Shown here: one piece after another, positions 43,611 to 54,619 of the stretch | How positions within the stretch are numbered: position 1 is the first letter of the stretch | Layout: every line of letters starts with the position of its first letter | Notes under the pieces: model-generated | Database searches by the model: none | What the model saw: the letters and a program-made list of their open reading frames with translations, nothing else | Told to the model about the DNA's origin: nothing | NCBI GenBank assembly: GCA_033032865.1 | Contig: JAWHQI010000121.1 | Location: 6,200,001 to 6,264,000, forward strand | Source of the DNA: Dactylorhiza incarnata | Lineage: Eukaryota; Streptophyta; Magnoliopsida; Asparagales; Orchidaceae | DNA: 64,000 nt | Reading direction: 5' to 3' | Program-made: the position numbers and the translations under genes

Positions 43611-44257
43611 TAAGTCCTTGACTGGAGACCACTTGCCCAAGCTTGTTGATGTCGGTCGCTGGGAGGCTCGTCGGGTAGATAGCATTTAGTCTAAGTCCTC
43701 GACTGGAGACCACTCGCTCGGGCTTGGTGATGCTGGTTGCTGGGAGGCTCGTCGAGTAGATAGCATTTAGGTTAAGTCCTCGATTGGAGACCACTCGCCC
43801 GGGCATGTTGATGCCGGTCGCTGGGAGGCTCGTCGGGTAGATAGCATTTAGGCTAAGTCCTCGACTGGAGACCACTCGACAGGGCTTATTGATGCCAGTT
43901 GCTGGCACGCTCGTCGGGTAGATAGCATTTAGGCTAAGTCCTCGACTGGAGAACACTCGCCCGGGCTTATTGATGGCGGTCGTTGGGAGGCGCATCGGGT
44001 AGATAGTTTTTAGGCTAAGTCCTCGGCTGGAGACCACTCGCCCGGGCTTGTTGATGATGGTCGTTGGGAGGCTCGTCAGGTAGATAGTATTTAGGCTAAG
44101 TTCTGGACTGGAGACCACTCTCCCGGGCTAGTTGATGTCGGTCACTGGGAGGCTCATTGTGTAGATAGTACTTAGGCTAAGTCCTCGACTGGAGACCACT
44201 CGACCGGGCTTGTTGATGTCGGTCGCGGGGAGGCTCGTCGAGTAGATTTGTATTGGT
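43611..44257 (+). repeat. Tandem array T3a (81-bp units)
   Basis: TAAGTCCTCGACTGGAGACC recurs at 43611, 43692, 43773, 43854, 43935, 44016, 44097 and 44178, a strict 81-bp period (8 units). It follows the gag of Z. Tandem arrays in the 3' UTR are a known trait of Tat-lineage elements, which supports placing it in the 3' UTR of Z. The minus-strand frame is a by-product: 81 is a multiple of 3. Confidence 0.93.
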
Positions 44258-44790
44258 TAAGTCCCCGAGAAGAGACTGCTGACTAGGCTAGTTGATGTCG
44301 GCACGGCAGGAGAACTCACTCGGAGAGTCAAAGAATTTGGTTAAGTCCCTGAGAAGAGACCGCTGACTGGGCTAGTTGATGTCGGCAGGGCAGGACAACT
44401 CACTCAGAGAGGCAAGGAATTTGGTTAAGGCCCCGAGAAGAGACTACTGACCAGGCTAGTTGATGTCGGCAAGGCAAGAGAACTCACTAGGAGAGGCAGG
44501 AGATTTATTATGATAAGGCCCCGAGAAGAGACCGCTGACCGGGCTAGTTGATATCGGCAGGGCAGGAGAACTCACTCGGAGAGGCAAAGAATTTTGTTAA
44601 GGCCCCGAGAAGAGACCGCTAACTGGGCTAGTTGATTCCAGCAGGGCAGGAGAGCTCACTCGGAGAGGCAGGAGATTCATTATGATAAGGCCCCGAAAAG
44701 AGACCGCTGACCGGGCTAGTTGATGTCGGCATAGCAGGAGAACTCACTCGGAGAGGCAAAGAATTTGGTTAAGGCCCCGAGAAGAGAGAC
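44257..44790 (+). repeat. Tandem array T3b (84/88-bp units)
   Basis: Units start TTAAGGCCCCGAGAAGAGAC at 44257, 44341, 44425, 44513, 44597, 44685 and 44769; spacing is 84, 84, 88, 84, 88, 84, so two unit types partly alternate. It is related to T3a (shared GAGACC, GGGCTAGTTGATG, CGGCAGGGCAGG) and, in reverse complement, to T1. Confidence 0.9.
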
Positions 44791-44953
44791 CGATGCGCGG
44801 GCTCTTGTAAGTTGCCTCAACTTTCAGCTGAGCTCTGCTCCCTAGAAGGTGTTGAGCTGCCTCCACTTCCAGTTGAGATCTGCTCCCTAGAAGGTGTTCA
44901 GTTGTCTTCACTTCCAGTTGAGCAAAGCTCCCTGGAAGGTGTTGAGTGGTCTC
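44791..44953 (+). repeat. Minisatellite T4, left part (45-bp units)
   Basis: Three to four units of CTCCACTTCCAGTTGAGCTC / CCTGGAAGGTGTTGAG. It follows T3b without a gap and is broken by element D after GTGTTGAGTGGTCTC. Confidence 0.88.
44949..44953. repeat. TSD of D, left copy (GTCTC)
   Basis: GTCTC here and at 54620-54624, directly outside the LTRs of D. Confidence 0.88.
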
Positions 44954-45945
44954 TATTGGATCTAGTGGCGTCCTTAGAGGGGGGGTGAATAAGGGCTAAT
45001 ATTTACTATGAAATTTTTCTAAAATATTAAGATAATTTTGCAATGATAAACAAGTAGATTTTTACACAACCAAAATAATCACTTAGAAAATCATGAGGAA
45101 ATTGGAAATCAAATTTTATTTTCACAAGTGATGAATACAAAGAACTATTCATCTTAATAAAGCTTAAGATCAAGGATATCATAAAAATAAACTTCTTTTT
45201 AATTTACCGGTCCTTCAACCAAGGACCGGCCGGCTATAGCATATCTCTTCCTAGATCTTGCAACTATCCTCCCCCTAGATCTCTCCACGATCTAGATGCT
45301 GCACACAAGGTGGTGATTTACTCATAAGCCTCACAAGGACCTAGACGCCACACACAAGGCGACGATTTCCTCCTAAGCCACACAAGGACCTAGACGCCAC
45401 GTGCAAGGTGGCGATTTCCCCTAAGCCACACATGGACTTAGACGCCACACACAAGGCGGCGATTTTCTCCTCTGGTTACAAAATGTTAAGATAAAATGCA
45501 AAATTGAAATTCAGATATGAAACTCTCTAAATATGAAGCTCTGAAGATGGCATCGAATCCTTGCAAAGATTGCCTGAGATATTGCGCACGGGCCGTATCT
45601 TCTTCGCTTTTGAACGTTCTTGCCAAAATGGGAGTTCTCGGAGTTCTGGAGCTCTCTGGATGAAATGCACTCGGGTTTAGGTACTCCAGATGATGAAAAA
45701 ACTGTTATCCACAGAAAAATGAACAAAATTATATTTTTTGCAGTCGGAATCCGATATCTAGATGTCGTCCGCCAGCGTTATGTTCTCCGGATGCCACGTG
45801 TCCCATGAATGTGATGATTCTGCGAGATTTGACGATCGTGGAGCTGTCGTCGATGACATTGATGTTAGAATTCCGACAGTGGACATAACTGTGCTTCGTA
45901 CAAATCGTGCGGAACATGCCTGTCGCCATGCTATCCTCATTTTCG

Positions 45946-45983
45946 CTATCGGATTCCGACATCTAGATGTCGGATTCTGATAG
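45946..45983 (-). repeat. 38-bp palindrome in LTR of D
   Basis: Arms run CTATCGGATTCCGACATC then mirror through TAGA to GATGTCGGATTCTGATAG, with two mismatched pairs. The copy in the other LTR (54279-54316) has one mismatched pair. Partial copies of the same words (ATCTAGATGTCG) occur near 45755 and 54090. Confidence 0.85.
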
Positions 45984-46470
45984 CTCCTCTTCATTTTTGT
46001 CGTTCTAAACTTCTCCATACTGTAGATGACGTCGTTCTCATCTCCGAAATGTGTTGGACCGTTCCGTAACTCTTCCAGGATTGAAAGTTATGGCCCTTTT
46101 AAGATCAACACACAAAACTCATCCTTTTGCTTTTTCTAAAGTGTACACACTCTTGGATCATGCCCATGAACAAGGACTTATCTCATCATTCAACATGTAC
46201 AACCTGGACACTATAAACACACAAAATACAAGATATAATCAAAGTTTTGAGAACCAGACCGGACATTGAACCGGTCTTGAGAGAGGTTCAAGGTTTAACC
46301 GGTTTGACCGGTTGAACCGGGGTTGAACCGGGGTTGAACCGTTTAGACATTAGTAACTAGAATTGTAACGTATCATCATCTGAATATACAAATTAAACAT
46401 ATAATATATAAAATTTTGAACATTAACATAAGTAACAAATATAAAAATGTGATAAGTCTTACAAAACATA

Positions 46471-46737
46471 TCAAAACATGTTGTCAAGTTGATTCCTAAT
46501 GTCATGAGAAATCTTCTTACAAGCTGCAATATTTCCCTTCACTCCAGCTAGATGTTGTTTCATTCTATTAATTCCCCCTCCCTTATAAACAATGCCGCAA
46601 TGTAAACATTTATAGTGCTTCACTTTTTTTCCATCTGAACTCTGGATGAGAGTAAAATGATTCCAAGCAGGATCATTTTTCTCACGAACAGCTTGTAAAG
46701 AGGCATAAGAATCAGATGGCTCGGAAGGAGCTTCCAT
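46471..46737 (-). pseudogene. BED zinc finger of hAT transposase, C-terminal rest missing
   Basis: 88 codons, MEAPSEPSDSYASLQAVREK then DPAWNHFTLIQ, a BED-type finger CLHCGIVYKGGG ... MKQHLAGVKGN (Cys-x2-Cys, then His near the end) and CKKISHDIR. This is the typical N-terminus of plant hAT transposases, which bind the subterminal repeats through the finger. The catalytic core and the C-terminal dimerisation domain are absent, so the element depends on another hAT for movement. Confidence 0.85.
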
Positions 46738-47426
46738 TTTCTGATATCATATAAATAAAAAAGAAACTAAGCATATACGAGGAAGAAAAAAGATGACATA
46801 ATGCAAAGTGACTATTAGAAATTATAATTGCACACACATAAAACCAAAAGCTAATCTATTTTACTGAAGAGCACATAGACGAAAACAACACCGAAGTTGA
46901 ACGAATATTAGCAGACTATGCTAGTGGGAAATGCAAATGAATTAACCAAAGAAACAATGAGGGAAAAGTTTAAATAAGAGAAGAGCATACCCTGAGCCAA
47001 GAGCAATTGAAAAAGATATGACAACCTTCACGTGAGGAGGAGGCAATTGTTATTCCACAGCTGTAAAGAATTATTGAAAACCTTCACTGAAGTTCAACCG
47101 CTCTAATGTAAAACTATACCAAACCTGTAATGAATCAGAAGAGGTCCGTAAATAAAGAGCATGTCAGGAATGGATGAGATTATTTTATTTTGGGCATTTA
47201 ATCAAACACCATGTGAGCATGTTACAGGAAAAACGATCACGTAGAAGAATACAAATTTGGAAGTTTCAAATAACATCTATCTGATGGCCATTGTTTCAAA
47301 TAACACCCCTAATTAGAACCCTAGTAATGGACTTAACTGACCATGAGTAATTATATCAAATAGTAACTAGTGAGGAAGCAGAAGCTCAGTTCTTATGATA
47401 ATCTAGAGAGAGGAGTGCAATGTTAC

Positions 47427-47508
47427 CTGCTGCTGCAGCAGCGCGAGGCCATATGGTTTGCTCTATATCAGATGCATCGACTGTCTCTCCCCACATGCAT
47501 ACCTCACC
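47427..47508 (-). pseudogene. Captured beta-N-acetylhexosaminidase (GH20) exon fragment
   Basis: The minus strand encodes GEVCMWGETVDASDIEQTIW followed by PRAAAAA, which matches the strongly conserved GGEVCMWGE...TIWPRAAAAAERLW segment near the C-terminus of plant GH20 hexosaminidases. It ends in CAGCAG followed by GTAACA, which looks like a 5' splice site interrupting the Glu codon, so genomic DNA rather than mRNA was copied. The frame extends upstream into non-matching sequence (to 47601). Only 27 residues are recognisable; no enzyme could be made. Confidence 0.75.
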
Positions 47509-48093
47509 GACAATATCCTTCGTCGCCTTCTCTACAAACTGCACCATCGTAAATGTAGGATGTATTTTAGTTTTGAATAGAAACTGTGAGTATGCAGTCA
47601 AATTTCTGAAAGCAGTCCAAGCAACGATGAAGAAGAATAGTAGAAGAATACAAAAATCAAAATAGAGATCGGATGTAGAAGATTACCGGAGCTCCGTCGG
47701 CCTTCACGCGAGGAGGAGGCAAGGAGAAATATTGGGAGTCGACAAATCCGAATGAGGACTGCAGTTCACGACTTCACGCCAGGTAAACCTAGAACGAACT
47801 TAAAATGTTCATCTGAACCGTAGAAACGCGGATCGACGGCGGAAGTACAAACCGCCCGGTTGTGTGAAAATCGGACCGGTTCCCGGTTCGGCGGTTCAAC
47901 CGGCCGGTTCACCGGTTTTTACCCGGTTCTTGGCGGAAGCGGTTTCAGCAATGTGGCCGGACCGCCCGGGGGGCCGGTCGGCGGTCCGACCGGTCAGACC
48001 GGCCGGTCCGGTCCGGTTTTCAAAACCTTGGATATAATACAACAAGGTATTTATTATTCTCAAACCAAGAGATGCGGAACATAGGCTCCAACA

Positions 48094-51000
48094 ATCTCCC
48101 CCTTTTGATAATAACAAATACCTATATGAGAAATTAGTGAGTTCAAGACTAGTTGTGTTTATAGATAAGTTCGGTAATAAGATATGCATGAATAACATAT
48201 TAAAAGCGTGATAGATTTGAAATCAAGATAATGTATACCCTTCTTATATGAAGCACTCTCCCCTTACATTAGTGTTCTCTTATAATTTACTCCCCCTAAA
48301 TATCTATTTTACTAGATTTCTCAATTAATTCTCCCCCTTTTGTTATTAGCAAAAGTGGCTAGGGATGACTGTATACCTTTTAAGATTGATTAGGGACAAC
48401 TTATTGGTGGAATAGTCATCGAGCAATAACATAATGAATTCACCTCTTATAGACACTCTCCATACATAGACGCTTCCTATGAAAACTTTTTAATATACTC
48501 CCCCTAAATTATTGAATTTATGCAATTTATTCTCCCCTTTTTTTTGTAGTATCAAAAGGGGTATTAGGTGAGTGTATACAAGAAGAATTAATGTTCTCTA
48601 TGTAGAGAAAAAAAATGAGATGCAATATATAGCTTGTTAAATACCACTTGTTAAAAAATAGATATGATGGAGCATAAAGTAGTAAGCAACATAAATGAAT
48701 GATAGAGTAAGCATTTTAATTTTAAGATACCACTTGTTAAAAAATAGCCATGAATAAGCACAAGTTGGAAACTTAGAGGAAGAATATAATAATCACTCTT
48801 AAACATAAACATCATTTTAGAAGATAAAATCATATAAAGGATAATGTGTTTTAAATTTGAAAAGTTGATGTTTCAGTTAAAGAATCAAGAGATGTTATTC
48901 CATTAAGATAAAATTGCAAGCATGATTTTATAATATGAAGAAAAGACACAAAAACTACAATGTAATAAAATTTGCATTTCAAGTAGACATAAACATTATA
49001 GCGGTCATGCTTTGTTATCTAGTGCATTTACTTAAGTTTGTAGAGAATAGTGTATATGAGCATTATGATCCAATTCTCATGAGTGGAAGTTTTATGAAAG
49101 ATAATGATGTGTACAAATAGTGTTTTAATAAAGTATACAAGTGAATCAATCAAAAACACATGACATATATAATGAAATAACACAACATTAAAATACACAA
49201 ATACTATTACTTCCACAATATTTCAATGCATATATATATATAAGAGAAGTGGTAAAAATTTTGTTTGCACAAGACACTTTGCAATTTTTGGTGGAGTTTT
49301 CCTTGTCATCTATTTTTTATTTTGATTTTTATGATCAAGGACTCCAAATTCACTTGTTTTTGCAAACATAGAAATTTTATTTTATATTCCACATTTCTCT
49401 AATCACAAGTGCATGAAAACAAAGAATTGAAATAACCAATTCAATGTTGTAGGTACTCTATTTTATGCACTTTAATTATTTATGTTATTACACTACATTA
49501 TCATGCAAGTATAAGATTATAAACACATGTAGGTTATCAAAAATAAGTGAGTGAATGGATCATTATCAAACATAATACATTACTCATACTTAGAGGCATG
49601 TTAAGCATTTCTCCACATGTTTATCTACAAGCAATTTCATTGCACATAACATGATAATTTTCAAGGCATGACAAAAAACAAAACAATGTTTTTTAAGAAA
49701 CTTGAAGGTTAAATTAAACATTGTATTTAATCTTTCATTGATATAATTAATCATCCTTAACAATGGCAATGAATAACAATCTGTTTTTATAAATTTTTGA
49801 ATTTTTATATATGTACAAAATAATAAACACACATAGAGAAAAAAAATATTTTTGTTCTTTGAAATTACTTCTGCAAAACATAGAAGTCTTTAATAGCCCT
49901 TTCAGTAAATGATATTCTATGCCAGAAAAATAAACCCAAAATAATGCATGAGAAAATACATGGTTTTTTTAAAAGAAATAAAATTTTTGTTTTAAAGGAA
50001 ATAAAAAGATAGAAAACTTTTTACAAACAGAGAGATAAAAATACTCACAATATTAAAATAATACCAGAAAATTTTTTTAAAACAAGAAAAAAAAATGGAG
50101 CAAAGGAGCTAACGCCAGGCGTTAGCTTCTTAACGCCAGAATAGTACTGCAAATTTTGATGTTTTGAAAAATGTTTTTCATAATTCATTTGTATTATAAA
50201 GAGACCTTCCTTCAGTTGAAATTTCAGATTTTTTAGAGATGATTTGAAGGCTCTTTTAAGCATATTTTTGATGATTTTTTTTTTAAAATGTTTATGTTTT
50301 ATAAAATCACTAAAGCTCAAAATAATAAAATATGCAAACACAAGATGCAATGTTAGAACAAAAACAAATATGCATGATTTAAGAATGAAGAGTGAGATAA
50401 TGTTAATGCAATGAATATAACAAGAGTATACCCAAGAATAATATACCCAAACTATATGTCTATACACTATAGCCTCATACTAAGAGACGGATGGACATGA
50501 AGAGATGCACTCATACCGTAGGTTGGGGTGTTAATCCCATATGCATACAAAAGACGACACTCAACCTAGCACTCTTCCCCCCCCCCCCCCCCATTGCCAT
50601 GCAAGGCCCCACTGGAACCCTCCCTGGTTAAGGATAAGACATGACTTAGAGGTTTGGTCTCTAATGCACACAATCGGATGCCCTCGCTATTGTGAGACAC
50701 ATGTCATAGGTTATTGATTTTGGATATACTAAGCATTTAAGCCTTAAATATATGAACTATGAAACACTTGCATGATTAGTTTATGGATTTAGAATTATAC
50801 GAAGATTGTTGATTTTGAATCCATTTAGAAAAAATTTATTCATGCAAACAACTACAATGAAAATTATGATTTTCAGATTTTAGTAATATATTTTACTTTA
50901 GCATAGCAAGATATAACTAGCATGGACATTGATTTCTACCTATGATAAGTGATGATGCTAGTATGATGAGTTAGGACAACAAGGTGCAAAGCTATGTAAA

Positions 51001-51844
51001 GTTGGACAAATATTGAGTTGCATGTATTCAATCATAGAGTTTTAAATTTTCATAGACTTAGAATGAAGTGATAATTCCTTTTGATTTCATCTTGTTAATG
51101 TCAAGTTAATTTTAAGGTCTAAATATGATAAGATACATGCAAACAATAGTGATGCACATCACACACAAAAAACAATGTATGAACTATAATACCAATAGCC
51201 ATCATATATTTCATAATTCCTAATATTGATAGAAATAGTTGATTTAAGATAAATCTTGATAGATCATGAATTATGATATATGATTATAGTAAATTTTAGC
51301 ATAGGATATCAATAGATCATGTTGGTGTGTTCCAATTCATATTCATCATTCTTGTAATTTTTCAATTCCGATATTTCTAGGACATGATTTTTAAATATAG
51401 GGACTGTTATATGCAACAAAGAAATTAGACAAATATACAGTAAGTTGTGCATTTAATATTTTAGCCTAAGACCCCTAAAAGCCAATTTAAATCCATTTTT
51501 GAAAGTAATTTCATTAGTCTTGATAATATCACTTAACAAATTTATCATTCAATTTGTAATGATAAAATAAGACATTTATAGACATTGGATTTAAAAAAAG
51601 ATAAAACTTTAGAAAAAAGAAAAAAAATAGATCACTTGAAAAACTTTGACTTTATATTCAATTTAATTCAATTTGAATTGTTAAGCATTAGACTTAAAAT
51701 GTGAAAGTCATATTGCATAACATATCTAAGTGACCTTAGCGTGTTGGCTCACAAATAAAAAATAAACAAATGAAAAAGAAATTAAGCATATCATGAAGTA
51801 GAATATTAAAAATTTCATTTTGATTTATTTCTACTTCATGCAAT
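48094..51844 (-). other. 3' UTR of D
   Basis: About 3.7 kb of AT-rich DNA with no supported gene. Polypurine tracts (minus AGGGGGAG) lie at 48094, 48293, 48333, 48500 and 48532. A single quasi-palindrome GCTAACGCCAGGCGTTAGC lies at 50108-50126. A 16-C run is at 50577-50592. The twin stem-loops of A, B and C appear to be lost; only a CAAGACACTTTGCA-like remnant remains near 49268. Confidence 0.75.
50108..50126 (-). repeat. Quasi-palindrome in 3' UTR of D
   Basis: GCTAACGCCAGGCGTTAGC is a perfect 19-bp palindrome around one base and equals the best copies in the LTRs of gypsy element F. A half copy (TTAACGCCAGAATAG) follows. Confidence 0.85.
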
Positions 51845-53260
51845 TTAATGAATCCTAGTGAATAAGTGATTTAGGTATCCAAAGGGGACCAAGCGTGATG
51901 GTTCCTTTGGGTACCCAAATATTGCGTGATGTTTTATGGGGAGACAAGGATGATGAGCCCTTACAATTGGAGTTAGTGTTTCATTTTTAATTTTGGGTCT
52001 CCATTCATACCTTGATTGAATATGTTTCAAATTTCCATGGTCATGAAATTGTGGCTTATAATTGTTGTGAGTTTTCAACGTATTATTGATAGGAAATTTG
52101 TTAATATTCAATTTGAGAGATAAATAATTTTGTGAAAGATGATGATAGTTATTTGAAAAACAAAGCATTGAAGGTTTATGAGTTTTGAAATTGTTTTTCA
52201 AACTACAATTAAGTTGCTTATCATTTTCACTCTTCCTTTTATAAATACTCATAATATGTGGAGTAAAACTTTTTAAGTTTTGATTTCTTAATAAACTAGA
52301 GTTAAGAGAATTTTTATTACTTGAAAAATTTTCAATAAACAATTTTAATGATTCTAGTTTATCCTTTAAATTATCATTTTCTTTTATCAAATTTTCATTA
52401 TGCACTTTTGAAATTAAAAGACCTTTTTCTAAAACCTTGAGTTCTTCTTTAAAAGATTTATAATCAAAAAAAGGTTTAGCATTTTCACTTAAAGAGCATG
52501 AAAGAGAATTTGACACATCAATATGAGATTCTACTTTAGCGTTTGCTTTTGAAGATTTATTTTCTAAACGTAGTTTGGAATTAGCATTTCTCAACTTTAA
52601 AACTTTACGTTTAGCAATTTCAAGCATACGAAATGTAGAAGTAGAATTTGATACAAAAAGAGAATATTTTGATTTTCTTACCATGCTATGGGATGAGGCA
52701 AGATTTGAACCAAAGGTTCCTTTGACATCTTCTTCGCATTATTCTTCAATGGTTGAGTTTTCACCTTCTCTTTTGCTTGATGTGTTGCCATCATTTGAGT
52801 CCAATATTGTTATGTTGCATTCTTCTCTCATAGATAGATCTTCCTCCAAGCATGAGTCCTTGTCAGTTTCTTCACTTGGATCCATAAGGAAATGCTCTTG
52901 CTCATCATCTGTGGAAGGAAGACTATAAGAATTCTCAAGAAATTTCCAAACCTCAAAAGCAGTAGGAAGCGTATAAATTAGTTTGAAAATATTTTGATCA
53001 AGCGCACAATATAGACTATTCATAGATTTGGCATTTAAAAACATTTCATTTTTATTTAATATTCTTGGGGGCATTTTAATTGTAATATTTTAAACATCAA
53101 TATCTAAAGATTTAAGAAATTTTTCCATAAGAGTTTTCCACCCATTATAATTTTCACCCATAAATAATGGTGGTGATAAAGATTTTTCATTTTCACAAAA
53201 AAATTCCCTTCTCGTGGATGCGAGATCATGAAGCGCCATTATTCCCGGTTGTGAAGCCAT
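51845..53260 (-). pseudogene. gag: Shortened gag of D
   Basis: One minus-strand frame of about 472 codons with two stops (near 53090 and at 52739-52741). N-terminus MASQPGIMALHDLASTRR, then LFMGENYNGWKTLMEKFLKS, LNAKSMNSLYCAL and VWKFLENSYSLPST. The C-terminal two thirds of the UBN2 core and the zinc knuckle are absent: the sequence goes straight to an acidic part and a long coiled-coil (SLSENAKPFFDYKSFKEELK, LIKENDNLKDKLESLKLF). It ends with YEWRPKIKNE and IFGYPKEPSRL. The good frame and the shared deletion with C suggest it was functional in this short form for some time. Confidence 0.8.
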
Positions 53261-53275
53261 TTTGGAATAACCTAC

Positions 53276-53287
53276 CCTCTGATACCA
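53276..53287 (-). promoter_or_regulatory. Primer binding site of D (tRNA-iMet type)
   Basis: The minus strand reads TGGTATCAGAGG, two bases after the LTR end. Confidence 0.9.
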
Positions 53288-53289
53288 AG

Positions 53290-54619
53290 TGTTGGATCTT
53301 GCGCCGCCCTTAGAGGGGGGTGAATAAGGGTTAATATTTACTATGAAATTTTTCTAAAATATTAAGATAATTTTGCAATGATAAATAAGTAGATTTTTAC
53401 ACAACCAAAATAATCACTTAGAAAATCATGAGGAAATTGGAAATCAAATTTTATTTTCACAAGTGATGAATACAAAGAACTATTGATCTTAATAAAGCTT
53501 AAGATCAAGGCTATCATAAAAATAAACTTCTTTTTAACTTACCGATCCTTCAGCCAAGGACCGGACGGCTATAGCGTATCTCTTCCTAGATCTTGCTACT
53601 AGCCTCCCCCTAGATCTCTCCATGATCTAGATGTTGCACACAAGGTGACGATTTACTCCTAAGCCTCACAAGGACCTAGACGCCACACACATGGCGACGA
53701 TTTCCTCCTAAGCCACACAAGGACCTAGACGCCACGTGCAAGGCGGCGATTTCCCCTAAGCCACACAAGGACTTAGACGCCATACACAAGGCGGCGATTT
53801 TCTCCTCCGATTACAAAATGATAATATAAAACACAAAATTGAAATTCAGATATGAAACTCCTTAAATATGAAGCTTTGAAGACGACGTCGAATCCTTGCA
53901 AAGATTGCCTGAGATACTGCGCACTGGCCGTCTCTTCTTTGCTTTTGAACATTCTTGCCAAAATGGGAGTTCTCGGAGTTCTGGAGCTCTCTGGATGAAA
54001 TGCACTCGGGTTTAGGTACTCCAGATGATGGAAAAACTGTTCTCCACAGAAAAATGACCAATTTATATTTTTCGTTGTCGGAATCCAATATCTAGATGTC
54101 GTCCGACAGCGTTATCTTCTCCGGCTGCCACGTGTCCCATGAATGCGATGATTCTACGAGATTTGATGATCGTGGAGCTGTCGTCGACGACATCGATGTC
54201 AGAATTCCGATAGTGGACATAACTGTGCTTCGTACAAACATGCGGAACATGCCCGTCGTCATGCTGTTCTCATTTTCACTATCGAATTCCGACATCTAGA
54301 TGTCGGAATCCGATAGCTCCTCTTCATTTTTGCCATTCAAAACTTATCCATACTGTAGATGACGTCGTTCTCATCTCCGAAATGTGGTGGACCGTTCAGT
54401 AACTCTTCCTGGATTGAAAGTTATGGCCATTTTAAGATCAACACACACCTTTTGCTTTTTCTAAAGTGAACACACTCTTGGATCATGCCCATGAATGAGG
54501 ACTTGTCTCCTCATTCAACCTGTACAACCTGGACACCATAAACACACAAAATACAAGATCAAATTCAACACGGTATTTGTTATTCTCAAACCAAGATATG
54601 CGGAACATAGGCTCCAACA
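53290..54619 (-). repeat. 5' LTR of D
   Basis: Partner of 44954-48093, uninterrupted. It holds CGCCAC/GTGGCG hairpins (about 53650-53800) and the 38-bp palindrome (54279-54316). Confidence 0.93.

Larger units (their letters stand above)
46240..48030 (-). mobile_element. hAT-type DNA transposon carrying a host gene fragment
   Basis: Perfect 8-bp TSD GATATAAT (46232-46239, 48031-48038) and terminal inverted repeats CAAAGTTTTGAGAACC / GGTTTTCAAAACCTTG. Subterminal regions are rich in AACCGG/CCGGTT words (46250-46340, 47870-48020). It encodes only a BED zinc finger (46471-46737); the rest of the transposase is missing. It also carries a fragment of a beta-hexosaminidase gene (47427-47508). It inserted into the LTR of D, so it is younger than D. 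Confidence 0.93.
44954..48093 (-). repeat. 3' LTR of D, split by hAT element
   Basis: Without the insert and its duplicated 8 bases it is about 1341 bp, against 1330 bp for the partner. It starts TATTGG (TGTTGG in the partner) and ends CTCCAACA. It contains a 38-bp palindrome at 45946-45983 and CGCCAC/GTGGCG hairpins at about 45300-45465. Confidence 0.92.
44954..54619 (-). mobile_element. Gag-only Sirevirus derivative D
   Basis: LTRs 44954-48093 (with a 1791-bp hAT insert) and 53290-54619, TSD GTCTC. The orientation is minus: PBS at 53276-53287, polypurine tracts at 48094 and at about 48290-48550. It holds one gag-like frame (53260-51845) with only two stops and no pol at all. With C it forms a non-autonomous group. 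It sits in minisatellite T4. Confidence 0.93.

Noticed and set aside
43582..44118. 178-codon minus-strand frame with units like RVVSSRGLSLNAIYPTSLP
   Set aside because: It is array T3a read with an 81-bp period (27 codons). Frame persistence is due to the period.
47386..47601. Complete gene for a hexosaminidase
   Set aside because: Only 27 residues match the family, followed by a splice site and intron-like sequence. It is a captured fragment inside the hAT element.
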